Shown: in pieces, positions 22,025-32,322 of the stretch | How the letters are laid out: every line of letters starts with the position of its first letter | How positions within the stretch are numbered: position 1 is the stretch's first letter | Source: Ichthyophis bannanicus | Taxonomy: Eukaryota > Chordata > Amphibia > Gymnophiona > Ichthyophiidae | Length of the DNA stretch: 64,000 nucleotides | NCBI GenBank assembly: GCA_033557465.1 | Contig: CM066043.1 | Span: 113,504,778-113,568,777, forward strand | Direction: 5' to 3' | Translations under genes and position numbers: made by a program | The notes under the pieces: model-generated | What the model was told of the DNA's origin: nothing | Databases searched by the model: none | What the model saw: the letters and a program-made list of their open reading frames with translations, nothing else

Positions 22025-23284
22025 TGTGACATAGTGGGTCCTTCTAGCCCGTTTAATGAAGCTAAAAAGCCAGGAACAAAAGTAGAGCTGAGCTGTAAAC
22101 AGAAGCACATGGCTCCTGGTTACCGTGGGAACCAGGCACAGAGGCAAGAGAAACGCCGGTGCTATCATTCAAGGGGTGAATCACAAGGTAATGCAGGACA
22201 CCTGTTAGGGGGTGGAGTTGAGCACTGCCCCAGAATTCACCCTATTAAGGAAACTTCAGTGGACCTTATGGAGGTAGGCAGAGAAGGAGGTAATGAAGAG
22301 TTGGCTGAAGAAGCAGGAAGTGAGGCATATGAGCTGGAGAGAGAAGCTATTGAGAGCTACACTGAAGACAGCTATGCCCAGAGTAAGCCAGAGTCTCTAT
22401 GGAAAGGAGAGACAGATTCCTTCTTGAGGAGAAAGAAAGAAACCCCGAGGACAGGATATAACAAGGGCAAAGGAGATTGTCTGCAATATCCTGGGGAGCA
22501 TGGGAGAGACAGAAAGCCTAGGAGGCAAGTGAAATGCTCTGAGCAGGGCTTAGGTTGGGAACCTACAGCTATTCAAAAGCACCAGAGAAAACCTCCACCA
22601 GTAAGGCTGAAAGGTAAGCCAAAAGTCTTGAATATACTTAATTACCGTGACTATTTGTACCCAGAAGGGTGGTGCTGGGAAAAGAATACTGGGCCTGATA
22701 GTCTGTGTGAAAGCCAGTTTTTGACCCAAGCTTATCGTGTAAAGCCTGGAGCAGTAAGAAAGGGCGTGGCACCAGCAGTGCCGGTTCAAACATTTCCTTA
22801 TGAGCAGGAGGAATTGATGGACTGTGAACCAGAGTGTATTGATACTGGAGAAGATATAGATATAATGGACTGTACATTATCTCTGGCCAATGGAATAATT
22901 TCATTGCGTTGAAAACCTGCTTGAAAAGAGAGTATAGCACGTGGAAACAGAGAGCTGTGAGGAAACAGCTTGGTTTTGTTTGAATGTTTGTTTTCACCTT
23001 GGTTAATGCTGAAGAAAGCATTTTTCTGTTAAGGAACTTTTGTTTGTCCAAATACCAGTAAATACCTGCATTGTGTTTTCTGTTCATGGTAAAATCCACC
23101 CCGGGAGGGGAAATAAAATCCTTTGGTTGCTTAACCACTTCTTTCACAGCTGCTCCTTATTGATTGGGTGAAAAGACTACATTTCCCAAGGGGCCTTGCT
23201 CCAGGATCTGTAAAACAGCTATTTCAATAGGGAAAAACCCACTCCCTTAACCTCTACTCGGGGGTTTAAGGAGAGCTGGTGACA
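22025..23284 (+). mobile_element. LTR-like insertion (possible solo LTR), 1260 bp, with a long ORF
   Basis: It begins TGTGACATAGTGGG and ends AGAGCTGGTGACA, and is flanked by CTAC on both sides (22021-22024 and 23285-23288). Both flanks are leader sequence of a family-C DIRS. TG...CA ends, a 4-bp duplication and an AATAAA signal near 23112 fit a solo LTR. The 267-codon ORF inside is unusual for an LTR. Another short non-autonomous element cannot be excluded. Confidence 0.62.
22109..22912 (+). CDS. Unrecognised 267-codon ORF within the LTR-like insertion
   Basis: The frame is open through the whole insertion from its left end. The first ATG inside it is at 22109 and the stop is at 22910-22912. 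The product is charged and hydrophilic: an acidic segment (GGNEELAEEAGSEAYELE), a Lys/Arg-rich middle (RRKKETPRTGYNKGKGD), a Tyr/Trp-containing region (YRDYLYPEGWCWEKNTG) and an acidic Cys-containing C-terminus (LMDCEPECIDTGEDIDIMDC). No signal peptide, membrane helix or known domain was recognised. Whether it is translated is unknown. Confidence 0.4.
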   Translation: MAPGYRGNQAQRQEKRRCYHSRGESQGNAGHLLGGGVEHCPRIHPIKETSVDLMEVGREGGNEELAEEAGSEAYELEREAIESYTEDSYAQSKPESLWKGETDSFLRRKKETPRTGYNKGKGDCLQYPGEHGRDRKPRRQVKCSEQGLGWEPTAIQKHQRKPPPVRLKGKPKVLNILNYRDYLYPEGWCWEKNTGPDSLCESQFLTQAYRVKPGAVRKGVAPAVPVQTFPYEQEELMDCEPECIDTGEDIDIMDCTLSLANGIISLR

Positions 23285-23429
23285 CTACCCGTCCTTTTCC
23301 TGTTCTACCTTTTTTAGAGCTATTAAGGGATGGTTTTCCTCACCTTTTTTGCCTTAACAGGCTTCGTGCCCTTTTTTCTTCCAATTGCTGGCTCCATGGG
23401 TCTTCGACCTCGTGGGGGCCATTTTTGCC

Positions 23430-23693
23430 CCTATGGCCACTGGATTCAAAAAATTCGATAGATGCTCTAAGAACATGTCACTTACAGACACCCATGACTG
23501 TTGCCTGCGGTGTCTCGGTGCTGATCATGATCTGGAGCTCTATTCACTTTGTAAGAAAATGTCCTCTAAAGCCCTGCTCGGTCGTAAGCAGAAGTCCGAA
23601 GACATTTTCAGAAAGGCTGCCTCAGAGTCCCCAGTGGTGCCTTCGGTCGTCTGTCCTCCGGTGGGATCACCCACCTCGGCCCCACACTCTTGA
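23430..23693 (+). pseudogene. DIRS C-type gag N-terminus (truncated)
   Basis: It encodes the family Cys-rich head (FKKFDRCSKNMSLTDTHDCC, LRCLGADHDLELY, KKMSSKALLGR). One Cys of the first pair is replaced by Asp/Arg compared with 4740-4860. It ends at a stop after about 85 codons and has lost the conserved globular part. Confidence 0.78.
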
Positions 23694-25375
23694 CAGCACT
23701 CCAACTATGAGTCTCCTGAAGTGGAGTAGCACAAGAACAAGAAGTCCTCGAAGTTGCTGTCGGGGGCTCCCGACAAGCACGAGTGCTCCCGCGCTCGGTC
23801 GCTCAGCCCCCTTCAGTATCTGTTCAGGGTATAAGCAACTCCTGCCTTCCGACCCTTCTTCATGGCTACCGAGGGCTTCGCTCCGAGGACCCAAGGTCTC
23901 GGGCTCCTTTGGGCATCGGCTTCTGCTCACGACCTCGCGGAGGTGGTTTTGGGTTACAGGTTCGGTAGCCTGTAGCTGTGGAGTCCCATAAGTGAGAGTT
24001 CTGACTTCCTGCTTGTTCCTGGAGAAAGTGTGGTTACTCACCTTTAACAGGTGTTCTCCAGGGACAGCAGGAATCAGTCCTCACTACCCTCCCATCTCCC
24101 CTGATGAGTTGCTGGATTTGTGTCTTTCCCTTGCCATCTGCTTGGTAGGGCTCGAGCTAAGGGACCTGACTGAGCAAGATGGCACCCTTGGACGGTAAGA
24201 GGACCACGCATATGTGGCAGCATTCCCAAAGGCTTCTTTGAAAGCTGGGGAATTGCTCCATGCGGGCTCCATTGGTGCTGACGTCACCCATAAATGAAGA
24301 CTGATTCTTGCTGTCCCTGGAGAACACCTGTTACAGGTGAGTAACCACAGTATTAGTCTGACAAGACCTGCCTCTGGTGAATCCATGCTGTCTCGGATCT
24401 GGTAATCCGTTGGACTCCAGAAACCTCACTATCAGCAACATTTCCAATAATTTACTCACCACCGAGGTTAACGTAACCGGTCTGTAGTTTTCAACTACAT
24501 CCTTACTTCCGTTTTTGTGCAAAGGGACCACATGTGCCACTCTCCAATCCTCTGGCACCACTCCCGACTCCAAAGAGCATTGAAAAGGTCTGTCAGTGGA
24601 GCTGTTAGAACGCCCCCAAGTTCCTTCAGTATTCTTGGATGTGTCCCATCACTTTGTCTACTTTTAGTTTAGCTAGTTCCTCACGAACACAGTCGTCTGA
24701 AAATTGTTCAAGATCCTCGTCGGTTCTCTTCCTGTTTGTGGGTGTTTTCTGAGATCCTGTTCTCGGCCCTTCATCTGTGAACACAGAACAGAAATATTTG
24801 TTAAGCAATTCCGCTTTATCCTCGTCAGCTTCTACATATTCCTCCCCTTCGCCTTTGAGTTTGACAATACCACTTTGCCCTTCCTTTTCTTACTAACATA
24901 CCTGAAAATGGTCTTAACCCCCCCATTTTATTGCATTGGCTTTTTCCTTCTCTTTTTGAATCTTTGCTTTCCTGACTTATTTGCTAGCTTCTCTAAGTTT
25001 TTCCAAATATAGATGCCTGTCTTCCTCTCTCTGTATTCTCTTGTATTTCATGAAGTCCTCCCTCTTTTTCTTCACTTTTACAGCTACTTCTTTTGAAAAC
25101 CATAGTGGTCTCCTTTTCCTTTATTTACCATTTTAACAAAGGTTTGCTGCCCTAAAAATATCCCCTTTCAGTTTTGCCCACTGTTTTCTACATCCCCCAG
25201 CTGTTCCCATCCCGCTAACGACTCCTTGAGGTATTGTCCCCATTTTGGCAAAGTTAGTTTTTCTAAAGTCTAAGACCCTTGCTTTTGAATGGATTTTATC
25301 AGTCCTAGTCCTAATATGCAGTTTTGACGTTACATTTTCTCCCTCTGCTCAGCTGAAGTCGCTAACCGAATCAAG

Positions 25376-25655
25376 AGAAACAACATAATCAAATATCAGA
25401 AATACTGCAAAATATAGAATTTAATTGTATTAGTCCACATGAATATTTGGTAGCAGAGGCCAGCAAAGAAGCTGTAAGTGAGACCATTGTATTGAGCTTA
25501 TTCAGCACCCGTGACTAGATTTTGAAAGCTCTGCTCCTTTCTGCACTAACTTAATGGAGTAGAGTTTGTCACACTTGATAAGTTAGTTCAATAAAGAAAT
25601 CTCATCTATAGTTTGTTGACTTTTATTTTTACATTACAAAGTAGAAATGAATCCC
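25376..25655 (+). other. Intron sequence without recognised features
   Basis: AT-rich unique-looking sequence between the LINE and the minisatellite; nothing supported. Confidence 0.5.
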
Positions 25656-25659
25656 TTCA

Positions 25660-28125
25660 GCGTCTTTGTGATCTGGCTCCAGTGACAGACCAGCTTGTGC
25701 ACACCTCAGACTCCTGTCTTGCTAGTTGCAGACATGTTTTCACTTGTGGCTCCTGTCTGCTTGCAGATTGTAGATATGTGTGCTCACCTGAGGCTTCTCT
25801 TTTCCTGCTGATCATAACAAGTATATGCTCACCTAGGGCTCTTATCTTGCTGGTTGTGGACATATGTGTACTTACCTGGAGTTCCTCTCTTCCTTGCTGC
25901 TTATAGACATATATTTGCTCATCTGGGGCTATGTGTGCGCTTACCCGAGTCTCTCTTCCTTTGCTGGTTGTAGATGCATGCACTTACCCAATGCTCCTCT
26001 CTTCCTTGCTGATTGTAGATGTATGTGCTTACCCAAGGCTCCTCTCTTCCTTGCTGGTTGTAGATGCGTGCACTTACCCAATGCTTCTCTCTTCCTTGCT
26101 AGTTGTAGACACGTGCTTACCCAAGTCTCTCTTCCTTGCTGACTGTAGATGTATGTGCTTACCCGAGGCTCCTCTCTTCCTTGCTGGTAGTAGATGTATG
26201 TGCTCCTTCGAGGCTTCTCTCTTCCTTGCTGGTTGTAGACGTGTGTGCTTACCCAAGGCTTCTCTCTTCTTTGCTGATTGTAGATGTTTGTGCTTACACG
26301 AGGTCCTCTCTTCCTTGCTAGTTGTAGACGTGTGTTTACCCGACTCTCCTCTCTTCTTTGCTGGTTGTAGACGTGTGCGCTCACCTGAGGCTCCTCTCTT
26401 CCTTGCTGGTTGTAGACGTGTGCGCTCACCTGAGGCTCCTCTCTTCCTTGCTGGTTATAGATGTGTGCGCTCACCTGAGGCTCCTCTCTTCCTTGCTGGT
26501 TGTAGACGTGTGCGCTCACCTGAGGCTCCTCTCTTCCTTGCTGGTTGTAGACGTGTGCGCTCACCTGAGGCTCCTCTCTTCCTTGCTGGTTGTAGATGTG
26601 TGCGCTCACCTGAGGCTCCTCCCTTCCTTGCTGGTTGTAGATGCGTGCACTTACCCAATGCTCCTCTCTTCCTTGCTAGTTGTAGACATGTGCTTACCCG
26701 AGTCTTTCTTCCTTGCCGATTGTAGATGTATGTGCTTACCCGAAGCGCCTCTCTTCCTTGCTGGTTGTAGACATGTGCTTACCCGAGGCTCCTCTCTACC
26801 TTGCTGGTTGTAGATGTGTGCGCTCACCCGAGGCTCCTCTCTTCCTTGCTGGTGGTAGATGTATGCGCTCACCCGAGGCTCCTCTCTTCCTTGCTGGTTG
26901 TAGATGTATGTGCTCACCCGAGGCTCCTCTCTTCCTTGCTGGTTGTAGATATATGTGCTCACCCGAGGCTCCTCTCTTCCTTGCTGGTTGTAGAAATGTG
27001 TACTTACCCGAGGCTCCTCTCTTCCTTGCTGATTGTAGATGTATGTGCTTACTCGAGGCTCCTTTCTTCCTTGCTGGTTGTAGACGTATGTGCCTACCCG
27101 AAGTTCCTCTCTTCCTTGCTGGCTGTAGATGTCTGTGCTTACCCGAGGCTCCTCTCTTCCTTGCTGGTTGTAGAAGTGTGTGCTTACCCGAGGCTCTTCT
27201 CTTCTTTGCTGGTTGTAGATGCGTGTGTGCTTAACCGAGGTTCCTCTCTTCCTTGCTGGTTGTAGATATCTGTGCTTACCTGAGGCGCCTCTCTTCCTTG
27301 TTGTTTGTAGATGTCTGTGCTTACCTGAGGCTCCTCTCTTCCTTGGTGGTTGTAGATGTCTGTGCTTACCTGAGGCTCCTCTCTTCCTTGCTGGTTGTAG
27401 ATGTGTGCACTTACCCAATGCTCCTCTTTTCCTTGCTAGTTGTAGACATGTGCTTACCCGAGTCTTTCTTCCTTGCTGGTTGTAGATGTATGTGCTTACT
27501 CGAGGCTCCTCTCTACCTTGCTGGTTGTAGATGTGTACGCTCACCCGAGGCTCCTCTCTTCCTTGCTGGTTGTAGATGTGTGCGCTCACCCGAGGCTCCT
27601 CTCTTCCTTGCTGGTGGTAGATGTATGCGCTCACCCGAGGCTCCTCTCTTCCTTGCTGGTTGTAGATGTATGTGCTCACCCGAGGCTCCTCTCTTCCTTG
27701 CTGGTTGTAGATGTATGTGCTCCTTCGAGGCTCCTCTCTTCCTTGCTGGTTGTAGATGTATGCGCTCACCCGAGGCTCCTCTCTTCCTTGCTGGTTGTAG
27801 ATGTATGTGCTCACCCGAGGCTCCTCTCTTCCTTGCTGGTTGTAGAAATGTGTGCTTACCCGAGGCTCCTCTCTTCCTTGCTGATTGTAGATGTTTGTGC
27901 TTACCCGAGGCTTCTTTCTTCCTTGCTGGTTGTAGACGTATGTGCCTACCCAAGACTCCTCTCTTCCTTGCTGGTTGTAGACGTCTGTGCTTACCCGAGG
28001 CTCCTCTCTTCTTTGCTGGTTGTAGATGTGTGTGCTTAACCGAGGCTCCTCTCTTCCTTGCTGGTTGTACATGTCTGTGCTTGCCCGAGGCTCCTCTCTT
28101 CCTTGCTGGTTGTAGATACGTGCTT
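25660..28125 (+). repeat. 45-bp minisatellite, about fifty units, intronic
   Basis: The unit is CCTCTCTTCCTTGCTGG, TTGTAGATGTGTG and CGCTCACCCGAGGCT. It is degenerate at the left end (from about 25660) and very regular at 26360-26640 and 27530-27840. As 45 is a multiple of three, several frames on both strands stay open for hundreds of codons, including a 473-codon minus frame (26651-28072). Each unit contains a pyrimidine tract followed by TTGTAG, resembling a splice acceptor. The array ends about 25 bp before SPG11 exon c. Confidence 0.95.
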
Positions 28126-28149
28126 ATTTAATCCCTTATCTTTTTGCAG

Positions 28150-28353
28150 AAATAGAGTTTTCATCCCGTCTGAAATGGAAGACTTTGATCAGCTGCTTCT
28201 CAGGCTCAGCTATGCTGGGGGAGTAATGCAAAAATCTGATCCTTCTTCTCAGTACTGGACAGGCGAGAGTTTGGATTTCCATAGCCATTTCATCCTCTAT
28301 TGCTTGGAGCATGGTCTACGGCAGCTTCTGTATGCACATTTGGATTATTACAG
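28150..28353 (+). CDS. SPG11: SPG11 exon c (internal)
   Basis: The acceptor is ATCTTTTTGCAG (28149) and the donor is TACAG|GTATGT (28354). There are 67 complete codons plus one leading and two trailing bases. It encodes VFIPSEMEDFDQLLLRL, a GGVMQ stretch and FHSHFILYCLEHGLRQLLYA, the segment that directly follows LARN in spatacsin. The acceptor sits only about 25 bp downstream of the last unit of a 45-bp minisatellite whose units all look like weak acceptors. The exon itself is clean. Confidence 0.95.
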
Positions 28354-29196
28354 GTATGTTCTATGACTGATTTACTGTGTCTTGATATGCAGAAGCTAGG
28401 AACCCCTGATAGGCATATCTGGGAGTGGCTGCTTGCTCCTCCTGTGCAGGTTTGTTGTGTTTTACAAGTTGTTGAAGTGTTTTGTTTGTCATAAACAATT
28501 CTGTATAATAGTGATATTTTTTTTTTCCTGTCCTGTATCATCCTCTTGAAGAAGGTTTGGATGTTCGTCCTTCTAAAGTCCCAGTTGCTTTGTGCTAAAA
28601 TTTCTTTGTAGAATTTTGAAGCTTCAAGCTCTGGTTAACAGGAGTAAGCCAGCTGGTTTTAGATTCGTTTTTGGTTGTGATGTATTTTATTGGAAGATAA
28701 GAATGTTCTATAGGTTATAATGTGTGTGAATTTGTCGAGGCTACATAGGACCTCAACTGGTTCTGTGTACAATACACCGTGGGGGGAATTTTAGAACTCA
28801 TTTTTCACGTGTAGAGCATAGTTTACATACAGAAAAGGGCTCTTATAAAATTGCATAGCTAGCTGTGTGTGCTGATCAAGACGGTGTGAACTGTATGCAC
28901 ACTGCTTGTGGGCATTTCCGGGGGTGTAGTTTGGGTAGGGTTGAGAGAGAAGCGTGTGCTTTTATAAAGTCACATGTGCATGTATAGAGAACAGAGATAC
29001 TTTTACACCTTTTACACCTAGGTGAGAATTTGGGGGCTACTGGAGGTCATTGTATGAGCCAAACTTATAAAGGGACAGAGGTGCCTTTTAATAAAATTAC
29101 CCCCCCTCACATGTTAGGATAAGCTGTTTTTGCTGCCATAACAGGGTGAGCCTTATCTTTTATCACTCTTGTCTGAGGGTTTTCCTTTTTTTTCAG
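28354..29196 (+). other. SPG11 intron, 843 bp
   Basis: No repeat or coding sequence recognised. The pyrimidine tract at its 3' end is strong. Confidence 0.7.
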
Positions 29197-29303
29197 TTTA
29201 ATGCCTTCTAATTGTCCAATTTTGAGCAGCAAAGAACTACAAGAAGCACATCCTTGGTTTGAGTTTTTAGTCCAGGTTCGAGGAGTTGCCAGTAAGTCAA
29301 AAG
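29197..29303 (+). CDS. SPG11: SPG11 exon d (internal)
   Basis: The acceptor is TTTTTTTTCAG (29196) and the donor is AAAAG|GTAAGA (29304). There are 35 complete codons with one leading and one trailing base. It encodes CPILSSKELQEAHPWFEFLVQ, then RGVASKSK. A competing GTAAGT donor lies 12 bases upstream (29292), but only the 29304 donor leaves the single G that makes an aspartate codon with the next exon, as in the spatacsin DxxLIFQ segment. The following intron is 30.5 kb and holds most of the repeats in the window. Confidence 0.93.
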
Positions 29304-29534
29304 GTAAGAAAAATATGGAAGAGATCATAGGGAGAGGCATAACCAGCAGGAAAATGTGATAATGCAATACTCTGTTCAGTCTTGGAGTTGCTATTTCAGG
29401 AGGGATACAGATAGATGTGAAGCAGTCCAGAGTGAGGCTTCCTTATTGATGACAGTTAAGAGCCTAAATACATATACTCTACACCAACCTTTTGGGTTGT
29501 GTGGATCCTTTATTAACCTCAAAAAATGTTTGGG

Positions 29535-29820
29535 GATCTATTCATCCCCATTATTCTTCCTGGACCTCCTCCCTTTATCATTAAACCTGTCCACACTAGC
29601 CCTCTTTATCCCCCTTTCCTGTCCCCTCTCCACTAGTCTCTCTCCCTCTTCCTTGCCCGAGTCTCCCTCTCTCTCCAGCCTTGCTGCAGAGTCTCTGTCT
29701 CTCTTGCTGCCCCCACCAGTCTCTTTCTCTCCCCCCCCCAGCCATTTCCCAGATGTCTCTCTCCCTAGCCATTCCCTATCAATTTCTTTTTGCAGCTGCT
29801 TCTGTTTCTTTTTCGTCCTA
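29535..29820 (+). repeat. Pyrimidine-rich (CT) low-complexity tract
   Basis: About 280 bp of almost uninterrupted C/T with CTCTCTCC, CCCCCCCC and TTTCTTTTT runs. Confidence 0.8.
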
Positions 29821-29825
29821 GCCTG

Positions 29826-31300
29826 ACAAGTCCAGATATGTAGGTTATACTCCTCTACCAGCAGATGGAGACAGAGAATGCAGAGTGATGACATCACCCA
29901 GCATAGGGTGCCCATGAAGCTGCCAGCCCTCAGTATTCTCTGTCTCCAGAAGATGGTAGGTAGAATACCTTTGCAGCTGTAAGAGCCAGGTAGGTTGAGG
30001 AAGATTCTCAGGGGGGCCGCAGGGTGACAGCCCTTCTGGGATCCTCTCCCTTGGAGAACAGTTTATTCAGCAGTTTTGTCTAATTTGATTTAGGAGTTCT
30101 ACTTGGCTAGGGCAACAGGGAGCTCACTGTCTTTTTTTTTTCCTTCCTGCTCTTTGTGGCTTTTCCCTGCCTTCTCTGATCCCCCCACCCCCGCAGTGTC
30201 CACCTAATTTAATTTAGGGGACAGTTAAATAGGGTGACAGGTCTGGTGGTCTCTCTCCCTGATGTTTGCTGGGCCTTCATTGATGTTCCTGGTATACCTC
30301 CTCAGCAGGGCTATAGTGAGGGGTGCTGCTTGGAAATAAAGCTTATTTAAAAAAAAACATTTTGGGAGACCAGCGCATCTTATGGGAAACTGCAGCTAGT
30401 CTGTTCTCAGCAGCCAGAGACCACTGGGCAGTGGTGAGTTGGTACTTATGTCGAAGGAGTGTGTACCTGGAGTTGTGACGCCTGTAACAGCAAGTGGGCA
30501 AATGCTGTGTAGGGTATCTCATGCCGTGGCTGTGATTTACCACTTTTTGGCAGTTCAGAGCCACTGGAAATACTGGAGGTTGCTGTGTTTACTACTGCTG
30601 TTCTTGCAACCAGAGAGGGAGCAGGTGGGGGATGCGTTTCAGTGGACTCAGGAGGTGCCTTGGTGGAACTTTCTGTCAGTTTGTCAGTGCAAGCAGGGAT
30701 TCCTCTCCTAACTCTAGAGAGTCCTTTGGTAGGGGGGTTCCTCCTGTGGCAAGCAGGGATTCAGCCGCAGGCCCTCCTCTCCTGCCTCTAGAGAGTCCTG
30801 TGGGAGGGGGGTTCCTCCTGTGGCAAGCACTGTCTGCAGCACCTGTGGGTCTGTGATCTGGTTACACCAGGCATCCAGCCTATGGCAAGGGACTGAGTGA
30901 TTTATGAGTGATTCATGCAGTCTGTATAGTTCCCCTTCAGTCTGTGGAAGCTCAGGGGGCACGATTCCAGTGGCATCTGGCATGGACCAAGAGGTGAAAT
31001 ACCCCAGGAAGTGGTCGGGGAATGCTCACTCAGATTTGACCTCTTTGGGAGTCCATGGAAAATCTGGATTGATGCCCAGCTCTCAAGAAGCTGGAACGGG
31101 AGAGAGACGAGGAAGAGAACTCGACCATAATGCCCCTTTGCAGAGAGGAGCCTTCTGTGCTCATCTCACAGTCCTTGGAAGCCCTGGGAGTGTTGTCAGT
31201 GTGAGGCCAAGCCAAAAGAGGACTCTATTCTTATGGGGGTATGGAAGTAAGCAAAATCTTTCTCTTTCACCTGGCTATCAAGGAGCAGGTTAGGGCTGAG
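29826..31300 (+). mobile_element. Probable DIRS-like leader/gag remnant
   Basis: The start (ACCAGCAGATGGAGACAGAG, then GTGATGACATCACC) resembles the leader of element D (19040-19180). Short frames follow with no intact ORF or diagnostic domain. A direct repeat of about 80 bp (30690-30755 and 30756-30830, GGGGGGTTCCTCCTGTGGCA) lies within it. Confidence 0.45.
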
Positions 31301-31414
31301 TGGCAGTCCTGCATGCAGGTCTCAAGGTGATCATGGCTATGGGTAAGCTTTAACTGTTGCTGGAGGGAGGACAAGGAGTGCTTTAAGGCTCCTGGGGGGG
31401 GGGGGGGTAACCCA

Positions 31415-31600
31415 GAAGACAACAACCTGGAAGAGACCAGGGTTCGATTCCAGCTAGCACTGCTTGTGGCCTTGGGCAAGTCACTTTAACCCTTCATTGC
31501 CTCAGAAAAATCCAAGTTATCAATGTCCCTGTTTAATGTACATCTTTATCTTTATTAAGGCACTTGATATACCGCCCAGGCTATGTCATCAGAGCAGTGT
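31415..31600 (+). mobile_element. tRNA-derived SINE (MIR/CORE-like)
   Basis: A perfect Pol III B box (GGTTCGATTCC at about 31441) is followed by the MIR-like GCCTTGGGCAAGTCACTTTA. A LINE-like tail (CACTTGATATACCGCCC) follows. The A box is degraded. Confidence 0.7.
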
Positions 31601-31836
31601 ACAAACAATGTGGCCTCAAAGAAAACAAAGGAGGAAAGGAACACCATCAATCAAATAAGAAAGCAGTAGATCAAAGAACAGGTGGAAAATTAGAGAATAG
31701 AAGCAGCAGGCACATATAGAGGGGGGAGGTGAAAGGGCATGACTGGCAGGAGGGAGCCTAGGGGTCGGGGGGGGGGGGGGAGTGAGTTCAAACGCAAGGT
31801 GAAACAGATGGGTTTTCAACATTGCCTTGACTCCCA

Positions 31837-32217
31837 TTAACAATGAAAGGACCAAGTTAAGGTCCCAGCTTGGGACCAGAGTTTGTACCGGTGGCTGAAT
31901 CTGCCATATTGCCTTGAGAAAACAGACAACCTCAAGATGCGACGCGAGGGCGTGACCTTGGATACGCCCCCCTGTAGCACACCCGAAGAGAGTTCAGTGC
32001 AAGGCCTTTGTCTACTCCCGCCTGTAAGAAAGCCAAAATATCCAGAATGGAAGCTTGCAATGCCTATAACCCCTGCATGCCATGCCAGAATTGAATGTAG
32101 GCCAAGGATGTGGATCCAGCACTTATGCGCCCTCAAGAGCGTAGCAATCACTGCTGACACATATCCCCATTTCCTCAACCGAGCCCTCTCAAGAGCCAAA
32201 CAATAAGCAAGAATCAA
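31837..32217 (-). pseudogene. Decayed DIRS recombinase N-terminal part
   Basis: ILAYCLALERARLRKWGY, then SAVIATLLRAHKCWIH aligns with AYGLAIERARLRASGYSAAV of DIRS B. The catalytic half is absent. Confidence 0.7.
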
Positions 32218-32322
32218 TCCATTTGAGGCATACGAAGCAGACCCTGCGACAGCAGATCAGTCCTCGCTGGCAACCTCCATGGGATCGGTAACCGACAGAT
32301 GGTGAGATGAGATACCAAGGTC

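Larger units (their letters stand above)
21757..24349 (+). mobile_element. Internally deleted DIRS family-C copy inside the CR1 LINE
   Basis: The 5' end (TTCTCCAGGAACAAGCAGG) and leader match element C. The gag N-terminus is at 23430-23693. RT, RNase H and recombinase are missing. The internal complementary region (23995-24095) and the 3' repeat (24280-24349) are present. LINE RT sequence on both sides shows where it landed. A 1.26-kb LTR-like insertion sits in its leader. Confidence 0.85.
21218..25375 (-). mobile_element. CR1-type LINE, antisense, split by a DIRS copy
   Basis: The minus strand from 25375 to 24350 and from 21756 to 21218 reads as one CR1-group RT. Near 24570-24340: VPEDWRVAHVVPLHKNGSKD, ENYRPVTLTSVVSKLLEM, QHGFTRGRSCQTN. 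After the interruption: TSGVPQGSVLGLILFNIFVS and a degraded ADD box (LFEDDTKI), then FNAKKCKVIHLG. Stops and frameshifts are frequent. The 24600-25375 part corresponds to the region between endonuclease and RT. Confidence 0.78.

Noticed and set aside
26651..28072. A 473-codon antisense ORF with a 15-residue repeat as a gene
   Set aside because: It follows from a 45-bp tandem repeat lacking stops; no start context, splice structure or known domain supports coding.
29290..29297. GTAAGT at 29292 as the donor of exon d
   Set aside because: It gives the wrong phase and loses residues before the conserved LIFQ segment of exon e.
29826..31300. Additional SPG11 exons
   Set aside because: Short frames there lack splice sites with compatible phase, and exons d and e already join directly.
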